A stretch of DNA of 64,000 nucleotides, taken from assembly GCA_025352795.1 (NCBI GenBank), contig JANXSF010000041.1, forward strand, positions 124,001 to 188,000, in the 5' to 3' direction. The translations under genes were made by a program, and so were the position numbers. Shown here piece by piece: positions 8,168 through 16,827 of this stretch (the first letter of the stretch is position 1; each line of letters opens with the position of its first letter). This DNA comes from Acidobacteriota bacterium. GTDB taxonomy: Bacteria; Acidobacteriota; Terriglobia; Bryobacterales; Bryobacteraceae. The notes under the pieces were generated by a model, which saw only the letters and a list, made by a program, of their open reading frames with translations, was not told the DNA's origin and did not search any database.

Positions 8168-9202
8168 TTATTTGGCAGCGGAGTGATCGGACTTCATGTG
8201 ATCACCCAACAAGTCCAACCCAAAGTCGCCTTCGTAATCGCGCCAAACCGAATGGACGTGATTGTTATTGTTCTGGGTGTTGTCGTATTCCACCAGGAAC
8301 GTTGGACCCTGCACACGATAGTAATGCGGTCCACCGCGTTCAGCTACGCCAGCCCAGGCAAAGTTGATTTGTGACCCAGCTTTCTTGATCTGTTCCAGAC
8401 GAACTTGGGCAATCTGGTCGGGCATGTTGTAGGCGTACTCTTCCAACAGATTCTGCAGCAGCTTCTTTTGTGCGGAGTTCAATTTCGAGGCTGATAGCCC
8501 ATTTGGCTGACCCTTCAGAGCTGCTTTACGATCAGCCATAGTGAAAATGTCTTTGTAAGCGGTTTCGCTAACCACAGCGTCTTTCCTCTGAGCCGGAGTC
8601 AGAGCCACAAACAGTTCCCTGCCCTTGTCTTCCTCGGCACCAAGAACTCGTAAACCCTTGCGTGGTCCTTTCATGATTTCTGCCGGATTCGTGCCGTAAA
8701 AACTGGGGCTACCAGCCACTTTTCCATTCACAATGGTCCAATTCTGGGCCAAATGATGCCCTTCAACACGGAATCCCCAGGTGCCTGTCTCTGTTGGCTG
8801 ACCAAAGATAGAGAAGAAATATTGTTCAGGATCACGAACATTGGTGCCCACGCCCAGTTCCAGAATGCGCAGCACTTCTTCCAGACTCATGATGCTGGTG
8901 GCCTTAATATAACCCTGCTGGCTTAAACCGGAGTTCAACAATGCCTGGGCCAACAGCCGCTGTTCCTGCGTCATCTGCTTCAGCGGAAGACCTTTGCGTA
9001 CCCGTGGAATGAAGTGCCAATTCATGCGTTCATCGCTGGCAAAATCAAACGATATGATGGCTTTCTGTTCGGCGGAAAGCGTCGCCAAAAGCGCGCTGGC
9101 GGCGTGCGACATTACACTGGGAGAATTTAACCGGCTGTACGCCGAGGTCAACAAGATTACGGCTGTCAATCCGAGTAGAGACCGGATGAGTAGGGGGCGC
9201 AT
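8168..9202 (-). CDS. DUF3500 domain exported protein
   Basis: A 344-residue protein with an N-terminal signal peptide or anchor (LIRSLLGLTAVILLTSAYS) followed by a full-length DUF3500 domain. Recognisable family elements are NWHFIPRVRKGLPLKQMT, LRILELGVGTNVRDPEQYF, WGFRVEGHHLAQNWTI and the C-terminal HYYRVQGPTFLVEYDN, ending in HVHSVWRDYEGDFG. The domain is widespread in Acidobacteria, Planctomycetes and some Proteobacteria and has no established reaction; conserved His and Asp residues hint at a metal site. It lies 20 bases upstream of the propeller gene and may share its transcript. Confidence 0.85.
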   Translation of the reverse strand: MRPLLIRSLLGLTAVILLTSAYSRLNSPSVMSHAASALLATLSAEQKAIISFDFASDERMNWHFIPRVRKGLPLKQMTQEQRLLAQALLNSGLSQQGYIKATSIMSLEEVLRILELGVGTNVRDPEQYFFSIFGQPTETGTWGFRVEGHHLAQNWTIVNGKVAGSPSFYGTNPAEIMKGPRKGLRVLGAEEDKGRELFVALTPAQRKDAVVSETAYKDIFTMADRKAALKGQPNGLSASKLNSAQKKLLQNLLEEYAYNMPDQIAQVRLEQIKKAGSQINFAWAGVAERGGPHYYRVQGPTFLVEYDNTQNNNNHVHSVWRDYEGDFGLDLLGDHMKSDHSAAK

Positions 9203-9224
9203 AGGCGAAGTCCTTATCGAAACA

Positions 9225-10109
9225 TTAAAACGGCAGATCTTTCTTGACCACCGCTACGACCAAAGTTTTTACAAGATATTTGTAGGGGTTTACTGGGGCC
9301 CCGCCTTGATGCACTTCATAGTGTACATGGTTGCCCTGAGTGCGACCTGAATTCCCTGCACGGCCGATGACTTGACCTCTGCGGACTTCCTGGCCTTGTA
9401 CCACGTCGAAGTTGGAAAGATGGGCGTAGTAGGTTTTTAAGCCATTGCCGTGATCCACAATAACCAGTTTTCCGAAAGTGCTCATCCAATCAGCTTGTTC
9501 CACCACCCCATCAGCGGCGGTCTTGATTGGAGTTCCGTAGGCAGCCTCAAGATCGACGCCAGCATGGAAGGAGTCACCACCGTTGAAAGGATCGGAACGA
9601 AATCCGAAGCTGGAAACCAGGCGGCCTTCCACGGGCCAAATGGATGGCTGGATGTTTACCTGCCAGGTGTGGGCTACTTTTCTGAAACTGTTTGTGAGAT
9701 TGGCGGTGCGGAGCGAATTGTACGTTTCAAGGGTTTGTCCGTAGGTGGGAATCAACCGGCCTTCTTTGGCGATACTGCTTGGACCTTCCAGTTTCGCTTT
9801 GATCCCATAAGCCTGCGTTACTTCATTGGCGAGTATCTGCAAGCTGGCCATCTGTTCCCGCTGCGTTTCTGTAGATTTCTGTAAATCCTGATAACGCTTG
9901 CGCAAACTGTCAGCTTCTTGACGAAGGGTATTATAGTTGCCAACTTTCCAGGCCATCCGGACATAGCTGGTAACAATTCCTGCCACCGAAAAAAGTCCGA
10001 TCAGGGCCAAGGCCAAAGTTACGTACAGAACTTTGTAAGGAACGTGCACCCGACGAAGACGACCGTGTAACGAATGCGCTAGAACGAGTATAAAATATGG
10101 CTGTTTCAT
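9225..10109 (-). CDS. M23 family (LytM-type) metallopeptidase, membrane-anchored
   Basis: A 294-residue peptidoglycan endopeptidase-like protein. A basic N-terminus is followed by one transmembrane helix (about residues 28-48), a coiled coil (about 55-90, LRQEADSLRKRYQDLQKS) and a C-terminal M23 domain. The zinc ligands are present: HAGVD near residue 192 and HVHYEV near 272. The architecture matches the envelope LytM/EnvC-like proteins that hydrolyse peptide cross-links or activate amidases during growth and division. A TATAAT promoter element lies about 115 bases upstream. It lies 22 bases before the DUF3500 gene on the same strand. Confidence 0.9.
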   Translation of the reverse strand: MKQPYFILVLAHSLHGRLRRVHVPYKVLYVTLALALIGLFSVAGIVTSYVRMAWKVGNYNTLRQEADSLRKRYQDLQKSTETQREQMASLQILANEVTQAYGIKAKLEGPSSIAKEGRLIPTYGQTLETYNSLRTANLTNSFRKVAHTWQVNIQPSIWPVEGRLVSSFGFRSDPFNGGDSFHAGVDLEAAYGTPIKTAADGVVEQADWMSTFGKLVIVDHGNGLKTYYAHLSNFDVVQGQEVRRGQVIGRAGNSGRTQGNHVHYEVHQGGAPVNPYKYLVKTLVVAVVKKDLPF

Positions 10110-10225
10110 GCAATCACACTTAATCCTGCAACGTCCTGAACCTTGGGGGATTCAGGAAACTCTATCAGCCAGTGGGGGGCATGTCAAGCCGATGCAAACG
10201 AGTACCGGAATATTTAACTTGTTTC

Positions 10226-10253
10226 ATTATACACCCGATTGTAACCCCGCCAA
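10226..10253 (-). promoter_or_regulatory. probable sigma-70-type promoter for the M23 gene
   Basis: On the minus strand TTGGCG (10253-10248) and a perfect TATAAT (10231-10226) are separated by 16 bases. The predicted start of transcription is about 110 bases before the peptidase ATG. The rest of the 302-base gap between the peptidase and ubiD holds tRNA-His and a short CCTGAA/TTCAGG hairpin near 10136; I see no gene in it. Confidence 0.5.
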
Positions 10254-10297
10254 TGGTACGGGCTGCTTAATTGAGAGTCAATTGTATATAAGAAAAT

Positions 10298-10374
10298 TGG
10301 GGTGCCCAATGGGATTTGAACCCATGACTTCTTGAATCACAATCAAGCGCTCTACCAACTGAGCTATGGGCACC
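10298..10374 (-). tRNA. tRNA-His (GTG)
   Basis: The reverse complement folds into a full cloverleaf. The acceptor stem GTGCCCA pairs with TGGGCAC, the D arm is GCTC...GAGC, the anticodon loop TTGTGAT gives anticodon GTG, and the T arm is ATGGG-TTCAAAT-CCCAT. An encoded CCA lies at 10300-10298. The extra G at 10374 opposite C73 is the -1 guanosine that marks histidine tRNAs, so the identity is firm. Confidence 0.97.
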
Positions 10375-10411
10375 GTGAGGAAGACGTACTCTCCAATTTA
10401 ACACGTTGGCC

Positions 10412-11863
10412 TTACTTCAATCCAGCTCGATGCCACATTTCATCCACCCGCTTAGTCACTTCGGGCGACATTTTGATGACATCGGGCCATGGTCGGGTGA
10501 ATCCTTCGGCAGGCCATTTGCGAGTTGCGTCAATGCCCATCTTCGACCCAAAGTTGGGCAGACGGCTGGAATGATCCAGAGAATCAATGGGACCCAGTAC
10601 AAATTCCGTGTCCCGTTGTGGATCAATGTTGTTCAGCGCTTTCCAAGCTACTTCGCTTAAATCCTGGACGTTCACATCTTCATCCACCACGACAATACAT
10701 TTAGAGAACATGGCTTGGCCCGTACCCCAAATTCCGTGCATCACTTTGCGAGCTTGGCCAGGGTAGGACTTGCGAATAGAAACAATGATCAGATTGTGAA
10801 AAATGCCTTCAGCGGGCATGCAAATGTCGCGAACTTCAGGCAGGTTGAGGCGCATCAATGGAAGAAAAATTCGTTCAATGGATTTCCCCATGTAGAAGTC
10901 TTCCATGGGCGGCGGCCCAACAACGGTGGTGACGTATATTGGATTTTTGCGACGGGTAACGCACGTTACATGAAACACAGGGTACTCATCGGCCAAGGAA
11001 TAGAAGCCCGTGTGGTCGCCAAATGGTCCTTCTGTGCGCATTTCGCCCAGTTCCACATAGCCTTCCAGGACGATTTCGGCATTGGATGGCACTTCAATAT
11101 CCACCGTTTCACACTTGACCATTTCTACCGGTTTGCCGCGCAGAAAACCGGCGATCATCATTTCGTCCAGTTCCGGAGGTAAGGGAAGAATCGCCGAATA
11201 CATCACTGCCGGATCAGCGCCAATGGCCACCGCGATATCCATGCGCTTGCGTTTGCCTTCCTGCAGTAATCGACGATAGTGATCGGCACCTTGTTTATGG
11301 GTCTGCCAATGCATGCCAGTAGTTCGTTCATCGTAAACCTGCATGCGATACATACCGCAATTTCGCTTGCCCGTTTCGGGATTCTTTGAAAACACTAACG
11401 GCAGAGTAATGAAGGGGCCGCCATCTTCAGGCCAACAGTGAAGCACGGGAATATCTTTCAACGAAAAATTATCTCGCTCAACAACTTCCTTGCACGGACC
11501 GCCAGAAACAATCTTCGGAAAAAAGTTGCCCATCTCCGCCAACATTGGAAGCATTTTCAGCTTGCCCATAATCCCTTCGGGCATCTTCATTTGCAGGTAT
11601 TCGGTGATGCGGGCAGCAATCTGATCGACATTTTCCACCTGCAAAGCCAATTGCATGCGTTTGATACTGGCCATGGAGTTCACCAAGACCGGCATTTTGT
11701 AACCTTTCGGTTTTTCAAACAGCAACGCGGGACCGTTGGTTTTGACGCTTCTATCGGCAAAGGCCGTCATCTCCAAATAAGGGTCCACCTCAAAAGGGAT
11801 GCGCTGCAATTCCCCATTTTTTTCAAGTGCTGCAATGAATTCGCGTAAATCGTTATATGCCAT
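10412..11863 (-). CDS. ubiD: UbiD family decarboxylase
   Basis: A 483-residue full-length member of the UbiD family, prenylated-FMN-dependent decarboxylases of 3-polyprenyl-4-hydroxybenzoate and other aromatic or unsaturated acids. Recognisable blocks are the N-terminal DLREFIAALEKNGEL, the central CGMYRMQVYDERTTGMHWQTHKQG (residues 168 onward) and TVVGPPPMEDFYMGKSIERIFLP near 300-325. I read several of the conserved Arg/Glu/His positions but did not check the whole catalytic triad. No ubiX (flavin prenyltransferase) is visible in this window, and the substrate (quinone precursor or another acid) is unresolved. It diverges from fabG with only 14 bases between the two start codons. Confidence 0.9.
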   Translation of the reverse strand: MAYNDLREFIAALEKNGELQRIPFEVDPYLEMTAFADRSVKTNGPALLFEKPKGYKMPVLVNSMASIKRMQLALQVENVDQIAARITEYLQMKMPEGIMGKLKMLPMLAEMGNFFPKIVSGGPCKEVVERDNFSLKDIPVLHCWPEDGGPFITLPLVFSKNPETGKRNCGMYRMQVYDERTTGMHWQTHKQGADHYRRLLQEGKRKRMDIAVAIGADPAVMYSAILPLPPELDEMMIAGFLRGKPVEMVKCETVDIEVPSNAEIVLEGYVELGEMRTEGPFGDHTGFYSLADEYPVFHVTCVTRRKNPIYVTTVVGPPPMEDFYMGKSIERIFLPLMRLNLPEVRDICMPAEGIFHNLIIVSIRKSYPGQARKVMHGIWGTGQAMFSKCIVVVDEDVNVQDLSEVAWKALNNIDPQRDTEFVLGPIDSLDHSSRLPNFGSKMGIDATRKWPAEGFTRPWPDVIKMSPEVTKRVDEMWHRAGLK

Positions 11864-11877
11864 ATGATGGAACTAAT

Positions 11878-12612
11878 ATGATAAACCGTACCGCAATGAT
11901 TACCGGAGCCAGCCGCGGCATTGGCCGTGTTTGTGCACTGGAGTTAGCCCGCACCGGCATTCGTGTTGTCTTGGCCGCACGTTCCCTGGACAAACTGGAA
12001 GAGGTGGCTGCTGAGATCAAGGTTGCCGGAGGCGAAGCGAAAGCGGTTTTGATTGATATGTCCTCACCAGATTCGATTCGGGGAGCCGTGGCCGAGGCGC
12101 AAAAAGAGTGGGGGCCTATCCATATTCTTGTGAACAACGCAGCGATTACCAAAGACGGACTGGCTCTAAGAATGAAAGCTGCGGATTGGAATTCCGTACT
12201 GCAAACCAACCTCACTGGGGCGTTTGTGGCGATACAAGCAGTGATGCAGGGAATGATGAAGGAACGCTGGGGCCGCATCATCAATATGGCCTCGGTTGTT
12301 GGCGAAATGGGTAACGCTGGGCAATCGAACTATGTGGCGTCGAAAGCGGGATTAATCGGGTTGACGAAATCCATTGCCCGGGAAATCGCCAGCAGGAACA
12401 TCACGGTAAATGCGATAGCGCCTGGTTTTATCGAAACGGATATGACTGCAGGGTTGAGTGAGGAACTGAAGGCGAAAATGCTGGAGCAGATCCCATTGAA
12501 GCGTCTGGGCAAAGCGGAGGACATTGCGGCGGCGGTGAAGTTCCTGGCCAGTGAAGAGGCGGGCTACATCACGGGACATGTTTTAGATGTCAATGGCGGC
12601 ATGTATATGTGA
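11878..12612 (+). CDS. fabG: 3-oxoacyl-ACP reductase FabG-type short-chain dehydrogenase
   Basis: A 244-residue SDR enzyme that reduces 3-ketoacyl-ACP with NADPH in fatty-acid elongation. The cofactor motif TGASRGIG is at 9-16, LVNNAAI at 84-90 and the catalytic Ser139, Tyr152 and Lys156 lie in NMASVVGEMGNAGQSNYVASK. The C-terminus (GYITGHVLDVNGGMYM) is the usual FabG ending. ATG 11878 is chosen because it begins directly at the first beta strand; an in-frame ATG at 11857 would overlap ubiD. As no acyl carrier protein or other fab gene is adjacent, a different ketoacyl substrate is possible. The amidase gene begins 19 bases downstream. Confidence 0.88.
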   Translation: MINRTAMITGASRGIGRVCALELARTGIRVVLAARSLDKLEEVAAEIKVAGGEAKAVLIDMSSPDSIRGAVAEAQKEWGPIHILVNNAAITKDGLALRMKAADWNSVLQTNLTGAFVAIQAVMQGMMKERWGRIINMASVVGEMGNAGQSNYVASKAGLIGLTKSIAREIASRNITVNAIAPGFIETDMTAGLSEELKAKMLEQIPLKRLGKAEDIAAAVKFLASEEAGYITGHVLDVNGGMYM

Positions 12613-12631
12613 CAGGTTGCTACAATTTTGT

Positions 12632-14323
12632 ATGCGATCAAAGTGTTTATTCCTTGCGTTACTATGCGCCTCAAGTGCATTCTCTCAAGCCCGCAAGAAG
12701 GCATCTACCTTTACTGTTTACGAAGCCAGCATTCCGCAATTGCAGGAGGCTTTGAAGCTAAAGCGCGTGACTTCCCGCCAGCTTGTAGAGCAGTATCTGA
12801 TCCGTATTGCCACCTATGAAGACAAGCTAAACGCTACGCTGCACGTTAATCCGAAGGCGCTTGAAGAAGCGGATCAGTTAGATCGGGAACGGGCGCAAGG
12901 AAAGATGAGAGGCCCGCTGCATGGCATTCCTATCGCGCTGAAAGACAACATTCATACCACCAATATGCCAACCACCGGCGGAGCACTGGCCTTTGCCGGA
13001 TACACTCCGCCTTATGAAGCCACCATCACAAAGAATTTGCGAGATGCCGGTGCCATTATCATTGCTAAAACCGGCATGACAGAGCTGGCCAATTGGGTGG
13101 CTGGCGCGCCCACACCAATGCCCACTAACTATAACGGTCTGGGTGGATTTGGCTTCAATCCTTATGATCCACGGCGTGACCCGCGCGAATCTTCCGATGG
13201 ACGTCCTGTACTGGCAACAGGTGGATCCAGTTCTGGCATTGGCACTGCGGCAAGTTTCTGGGCTGCCAATGTGGGGACAGAAACTTCCGGCTCTATTCTT
13301 AGTCCTGCGAATCAAAATATGCTGGCGGCAATTAAACCGACGGTGGGCCGAATCAGCCGCTACGGTGTGATCCCCATTACTGCCGATCAGGATACGCCTG
13401 GACCAATGGCGACCTCTGTTGCAGGTGCTGCTATTTTATTCGGCGCCCTTGAAAGTCCGCAGCCCGACCCGAACGATGCGGCTACGAATCGTTGCAAGCC
13501 ACCGCCGAACCGCGACTATACTAAGTTCCTCATCAAGACCGGATTGAAAGGAGCCAGAATCGGGATTCCTCGCGCATCCTTCTACGACAAAGTTCCACAA
13601 CCCGACGGTAAGGAGCCACGTGGAGACTTGGATGAAGCCAGTGCACAAGTCATGGCTGAGGCCATTGAGATATTGAAGCAGCAAGGGGCGGTAATTGTTG
13701 ACCCGGCCAATATTCCCAGTATTCTGGATCCCAATCCGGCAGACAACTTTTCATCCTGGAGCACCTGCATCGCAGCGAAAGGCAAAGATGAGGATTGCTC
13801 AGTGGTTTTCAAGTACGGTATGAAGCGGGACTTTAATTTATGGTTGCAGTCGCTGGGAACCACCGCTCCGGTAAAGTCATTGACCGCGCTGCGCGAATGG
13901 AACACTGCCCATGCCAAGGCGGGTTCCATCAAGTATGGACAATCACTGCTGGATGTTTCGGATGAAATGGATTTGGTGGCGGATAAGGCGCGATATGAAG
14001 CAGATCGGGCAAAGGATATCCGTCTGAGTGCCACCCACGGCATTGACGAGTTGATGAAGGCGAACAACTTGGACGCGATCCTGTTCCCTGGCGGTAACGG
14101 TGCTTCCATTGCTGCCAAGCCTGGCTATCCCACGGTGATGGTGCCTTTCGGAACAGTTCCTAATGTTGGGCGCACCCCATATCCAGAAGGGTTTGAGGCG
14201 AAACCGGCACCGCTGGGTGTCAGTTTTACTGGAATGGCATGCAGTGAACCGACGTTGATCCGGATTGGTTATGCCTTTGAGCAGGCGACCAAACGTCGGG
14301 TAGCACCTCCCGGGTTGAAGTAG
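12632..14323 (+). CDS. exported amidase-signature family enzyme
   Basis: A 563-residue amidase-signature enzyme preceded by a Sec signal peptide (residues 1-19, MRSKCLFLALLCASSAFSQ). The Ser-cisSer-Lys triad is readable: Lys104 in IALKDNI, cis-Ser199 in GGSSSG (197-202) and nucleophile Ser221 in GTETSGSI. It hydrolyses a C-N amide bond outside the cytoplasm; an exported amidase could act on amides or peptides, and a GatA role is unlikely because of the signal peptide and the absence of gatBC. ATG 12632 is used because the longer frame from 12587 overlaps fabG and only adds residues before the signal peptide. Confidence 0.88.
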   Translation: MRSKCLFLALLCASSAFSQARKKASTFTVYEASIPQLQEALKLKRVTSRQLVEQYLIRIATYEDKLNATLHVNPKALEEADQLDRERAQGKMRGPLHGIPIALKDNIHTTNMPTTGGALAFAGYTPPYEATITKNLRDAGAIIIAKTGMTELANWVAGAPTPMPTNYNGLGGFGFNPYDPRRDPRESSDGRPVLATGGSSSGIGTAASFWAANVGTETSGSILSPANQNMLAAIKPTVGRISRYGVIPITADQDTPGPMATSVAGAAILFGALESPQPDPNDAATNRCKPPPNRDYTKFLIKTGLKGARIGIPRASFYDKVPQPDGKEPRGDLDEASAQVMAEAIEILKQQGAVIVDPANIPSILDPNPADNFSSWSTCIAAKGKDEDCSVVFKYGMKRDFNLWLQSLGTTAPVKSLTALREWNTAHAKAGSIKYGQSLLDVSDEMDLVADKARYEADRAKDIRLSATHGIDELMKANNLDAILFPGGNGASIAAKPGYPTVMVPFGTVPNVGRTPYPEGFEAKPAPLGVSFTGMACSEPTLIRIGYAFEQATKRRVAPPGLK

Positions 14324-14427
14324 AACTTACTGAGGTTGTAACTACAACTAAGTTCAAAGTAATGAAAGTCAAGATTTGGTAAAGAGAGTAAAATGCAGTT
14401 ACAGTGGCGCAACGTGCGACTCACTCG

Positions 14428-14450
14428 GAGCGTCACTGGCTATGACGCTC
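14428..14450 (+). other. hairpin in the leader of the small exported protein
   Basis: An 8-bp perfect inverted repeat (GAGCGTCA / TGACGCTC) with a 7-base loop, extended outward by CTCA...TGAG with mismatches. It ends 38 bases before the ATG at 14489. There is no T-tract, so it is more likely an RNA leader structure or protein site than a terminator. A second imperfect palindrome (AACTTA...TAAGTT around GTTGTA/TACAAC) lies at 14324-14353, directly after the amidase stop. Confidence 0.4.
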
Positions 14451-14488
14451 AATGAGCCGTCAAAGTAACATAACTCACAAGGCTAAAT

Positions 14489-14983
14489 ATGAAACATTCA
14501 CAATCTTTGGTGTTAATTGCTATCGCCACTTTTTCTGCTCTGTCCGCAGTAGGACAGTCCACCGCCACAACTCGAGTAACATCTCTGCCGCCACTTGGCT
14601 TGGGAACTACCGAAACAGCTAGGGTCTACCTAACCAATATCGCCACCGCATCCACTGCAGGAACAGTGGCATCCTGTGATGGAAGTGTATCGTTTCTGAA
14701 CGCTGCTGGAGCCACAATCGGCGTAGCCACGACGTTTAAGATCGCCACGCAACAAACAACAGCGGTCAGTCTGCCTTTTTCAGGTGCAGGTCTAACCGGA
14801 CCACACGGAGTAATTCGGACGGTAATCTCAGTAACTAGACCGGCATCGACTACAACCACTCCGGCCCCGCCCTGTTCATTACTAGTAGCTGAAGAAACTT
14901 TTGAAATCGTAAGTGGAGCAACTCACTTGTATTTTACGGATCAAATTGCAGTAAGTGGATTCGGTGGTGGTAACGGACATTAA
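14489..14983 (+). CDS. small exported protein of unknown function
   Basis: A 164-residue protein I do not recognise. It has a clear Sec signal peptide (residues 1-22, ending SAVGQ) and a Thr/Ala/Ser-rich beta-type mature part (TTETARVYLTNIATAS; GPHGVIRTVISVTRP). Two cysteines (in VASCDGS and APPCSLL) could form a disulfide. Small secreted proteins of this composition are common in Bryobacterales; no domain name is assigned. The start has AAGG 7 bases upstream. It converges with the methyltransferase-like gene, leaving 7 bases between the stops. Confidence 0.65.
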   Translation: MKHSQSLVLIAIATFSALSAVGQSTATTRVTSLPPLGLGTTETARVYLTNIATASTAGTVASCDGSVSFLNAAGATIGVATTFKIATQQTTAVSLPFSGAGLTGPHGVIRTVISVTRPASTTTTPAPPCSLLVAEETFEIVSGATHLYFTDQIAVSGFGGGNGH

Positions 14984-14990
14984 AGTTCAG

Positions 14991-15554
14991 TTACAAACCT
15001 TGCCTGGTGGCTGCCCGCCAGGCAAGAAATCCCATTGCAATTAAGAACGCACCCAACGCATTGTATTCCTCATTGCGCAGATACAAGGACCATTGAAATA
15101 CACCGGGCGAAGTAAGGCCTGGCCAACGAGGCCATAATAAAGGGACTTGCTGCGCGTAAGCAGGATAGTCGACGAAAAGATTGCGCAAATGCTGATCTTC
15201 CAGTTCCATACGCGGCCAATAGACGCCCAGAAATACTGCCCCAAACAATACCGCCAAGGACCATTGGCAAGAGGCCAAGGTTAGCCCTGAAGCAACCAAC
15301 AACGTGCCGGCATAGAGCGGATTTCTGAGGTACTTGTAGGGTCCACTGGAAACCACCTTTTCGTTTTTTTCCAAATGGCCGGCAGCCCAGCCTCTGAGCC
15401 ACAGACCAACCAAAGCAAGCGGAGTTCCGAGGGCGATAGATTCCCAGGTTGGACTGGCAAACCATAGAAATGCTGCCAGTAACAAAAAGCCACTGGGTAC
15501 GCGCCAGCGTGCTACTGCGTCGGCGTAGAATTTTGGGAATAGGTTGCTAGGCAT
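14991..15554 (-). CDS. isoprenylcysteine carboxyl methyltransferase-like membrane protein
   Basis: A 187-residue integral membrane protein of the ICMT/PEMT-like methyltransferase family. About five hydrophobic segments are visible. The C-terminal half carries the family's SAM-binding signature VVSSGPYKYLRNPLYAG (about residues 67-83), followed by RMELEDQHL. Family members methylate lipids or isoprenoid-linked thiols or carboxylates in the membrane. The ATG overlaps the end of the upstream GT9 gene by 43 bases, with no clear ribosome site, suggesting coupling. In a heptosyltransferase operon it may modify a lipid of the envelope; this is inference. Confidence 0.8.
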   Translation of the reverse strand: MPSNLFPKFYADAVARWRVPSGFLLLAAFLWFASPTWESIALGTPLALVGLWLRGWAAGHLEKNEKVVSSGPYKYLRNPLYAGTLLVASGLTLASCQWSLAVLFGAVFLGVYWPRMELEDQHLRNLFVDYPAYAQQVPLLWPRWPGLTSPGVFQWSLYLRNEEYNALGAFLIAMGFLAWRAATRQGL

Positions 15555-16459
15555 CGTTTCAATTCGTCAATCACCATGCGCGGATCAATGGCTTTCATTG
15601 CATTATCTTCCGATTGGCGGCGCTGGTAGGTGGTGTGCGCATCCGATGTACGGAGCACGGAAATGCTTCCTCCATATGGTCCATTGCGAGCGGGGTCGGT
15701 GGGTCCGAAAATAGCCACTCCCGGTTTCCCAATAGCAGCGGCCATGTGCATTGGTCCACTATCCAATCCAATCACCGCATAGGCGCGTCGCGTGGCCCAA
15801 ATCAAACCTGCCAAACCAGAATGATGGGTTGCGTCCGACCCTGGCGGTCCATTCAACACCAGTTTCAACCCCAGCTCCTTTTGCATCAGTATGGAAAGCT
15901 CATTATAGTAACTGGCTGGCCACTGCTTGGCACCCCAACCAGCTTGAGGGCAACTTAATACAAACGGCTCATCGGGTAATTCACCTTCCTGATGACCCTG
16001 CGGCAGATAGAACTGGGCAGGCGAATCGGCACCACCAACTGCCTTTGCCAGATCGCGATGTTTGTCCACCATGTGAATGGAATTCGTTGGGTGGCATTCT
16101 GTGTAGAACAGCCCAGCATAGCTTTCGCGCAACTGGTTTTGCTGGTATCCAACTACTTTAGGAGCCCCAGAACCAAGGGCGATAGCACCAGACTTTATCA
16201 GCCCTTGGAGATCTACTGCCATATCGAACGGCTGATCGCTAAGCTTTATCCATGACTGAACCAAATGGGATCTATCGAAAGTGATCACATCATTTATGAA
16301 GGGACATCCTTCCAGCAAGGGCTTCCATTTCGATTCCACGATCCAGGATATGTGGGCATCGGGCAACCCTCGTCGCAGGCTGGCTACGGCGGGCATGGCA
16401 TGAAAGATATCACCCATGGCTCCTAATCGAATGACAAGAACGCGTTGGCCCTTAGACAT
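15512..16459 (-). CDS. glycosyltransferase family 9 (heptosyltransferase-like)
   Basis: A 315-residue GT-B fold glycosyltransferase related to LPS heptosyltransferase I/II. It has the N-terminal RLGAMGDIFHAMPAVASLR, the central LSCPQAGWGAKQWPASYYNEL and the nucleotide-sugar site VIGLDSGPMHMAAAIGKPGVAIFGPTDP (cited in parts). Family members move ADP-heptose or similar sugars onto lipid A-core at the inner-membrane face. ATG 16459 is chosen since it begins the Rossmann fold; it overlaps the nucleotidyltransferase-like gene by 8 bases. It is the third gene of a waaF operon. Whether it is WaaC-like or acts on another glycan is open. Confidence 0.88.
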   Translation of the reverse strand: MSKGQRVLVIRLGAMGDIFHAMPAVASLRRGLPDAHISWIVESKWKPLLEGCPFINDVITFDRSHLVQSWIKLSDQPFDMAVDLQGLIKSGAIALGSGAPKVVGYQQNQLRESYAGLFYTECHPTNSIHMVDKHRDLAKAVGGADSPAQFYLPQGHQEGELPDEPFVLSCPQAGWGAKQWPASYYNELSILMQKELGLKLVLNGPPGSDATHHSGLAGLIWATRRAYAVIGLDSGPMHMAAAIGKPGVAIFGPTDPARNGPYGGSISVLRTSDAHTTYQRRQSEDNAMKAIDPRMVIDELKRCLATYSQNSTPTQ

Positions 16460-16817
16460 TATTCCGTTTGCGAACGTGGGCAGCCAGGTCTTGATAGCGT
16501 TGCTGATCTCCCAATCTTTCATCGTTGCATCGAAAGCCAAGCGACTGTCTTAGGGAAGCATCCTGGGCAATGGTTACCCGCTCAGTTACTCCAAACGAAG
16601 CGACTAATTCCGCCCTGGCTTGACTGGTGAGCAGCGGTGAATCCATTGGCTCTACTATCACCAATAGCTTTCCATTGGGGGCAAGCGCCGCCAACCGTTG
16701 CGCATGAGGAGCCCACATGGGATCAAAATATCCGCAGACGATTATATGATCTGGGTGAGCTTCGGCATAAGACAAAAAGTCCGCAGGAGAAATAATTTTG
16801 GAGCGCGTATCGAACAT
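16452..16817 (-). CDS. small nucleotidyltransferase-fold protein with degenerate HxGH motif
   Basis: A 121-residue protein resembling the cytidylyltransferase-like domain of HldE/RfaE (ADP-heptose synthase). The fold markers are the strand IIVCGYFDP (25-33), a following helix HAQRLAAL, a strand KLLVIVEPMDSP and the substrate-side helix SQARAELVASFGVTERVTIA (65-84, close to the RAEVLAAL...VD..V pattern). The catalytic HxGH is replaced by WAPH (35-38), so adenylyl transfer is doubtful. ATG 16817 is chosen because AAGGAG lies 6 bases upstream; an earlier ATG at 16838 overlaps waaF. The position between two heptosyltransferase-type genes supports a link with nucleotide-sugar metabolism, perhaps regulatory. 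Confidence 0.6.
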   Translation of the reverse strand: MFDTRSKIISPADFLSYAEAHPDHIIVCGYFDPMWAPHAQRLAALAPNGKLLVIVEPMDSPLLTSQARAELVASFGVTERVTIAQDASLRQSLGFRCNDERLGDQQRYQDLAAHVRKRNNV

Positions 16818-16827
16818 GGAGCTCCTT

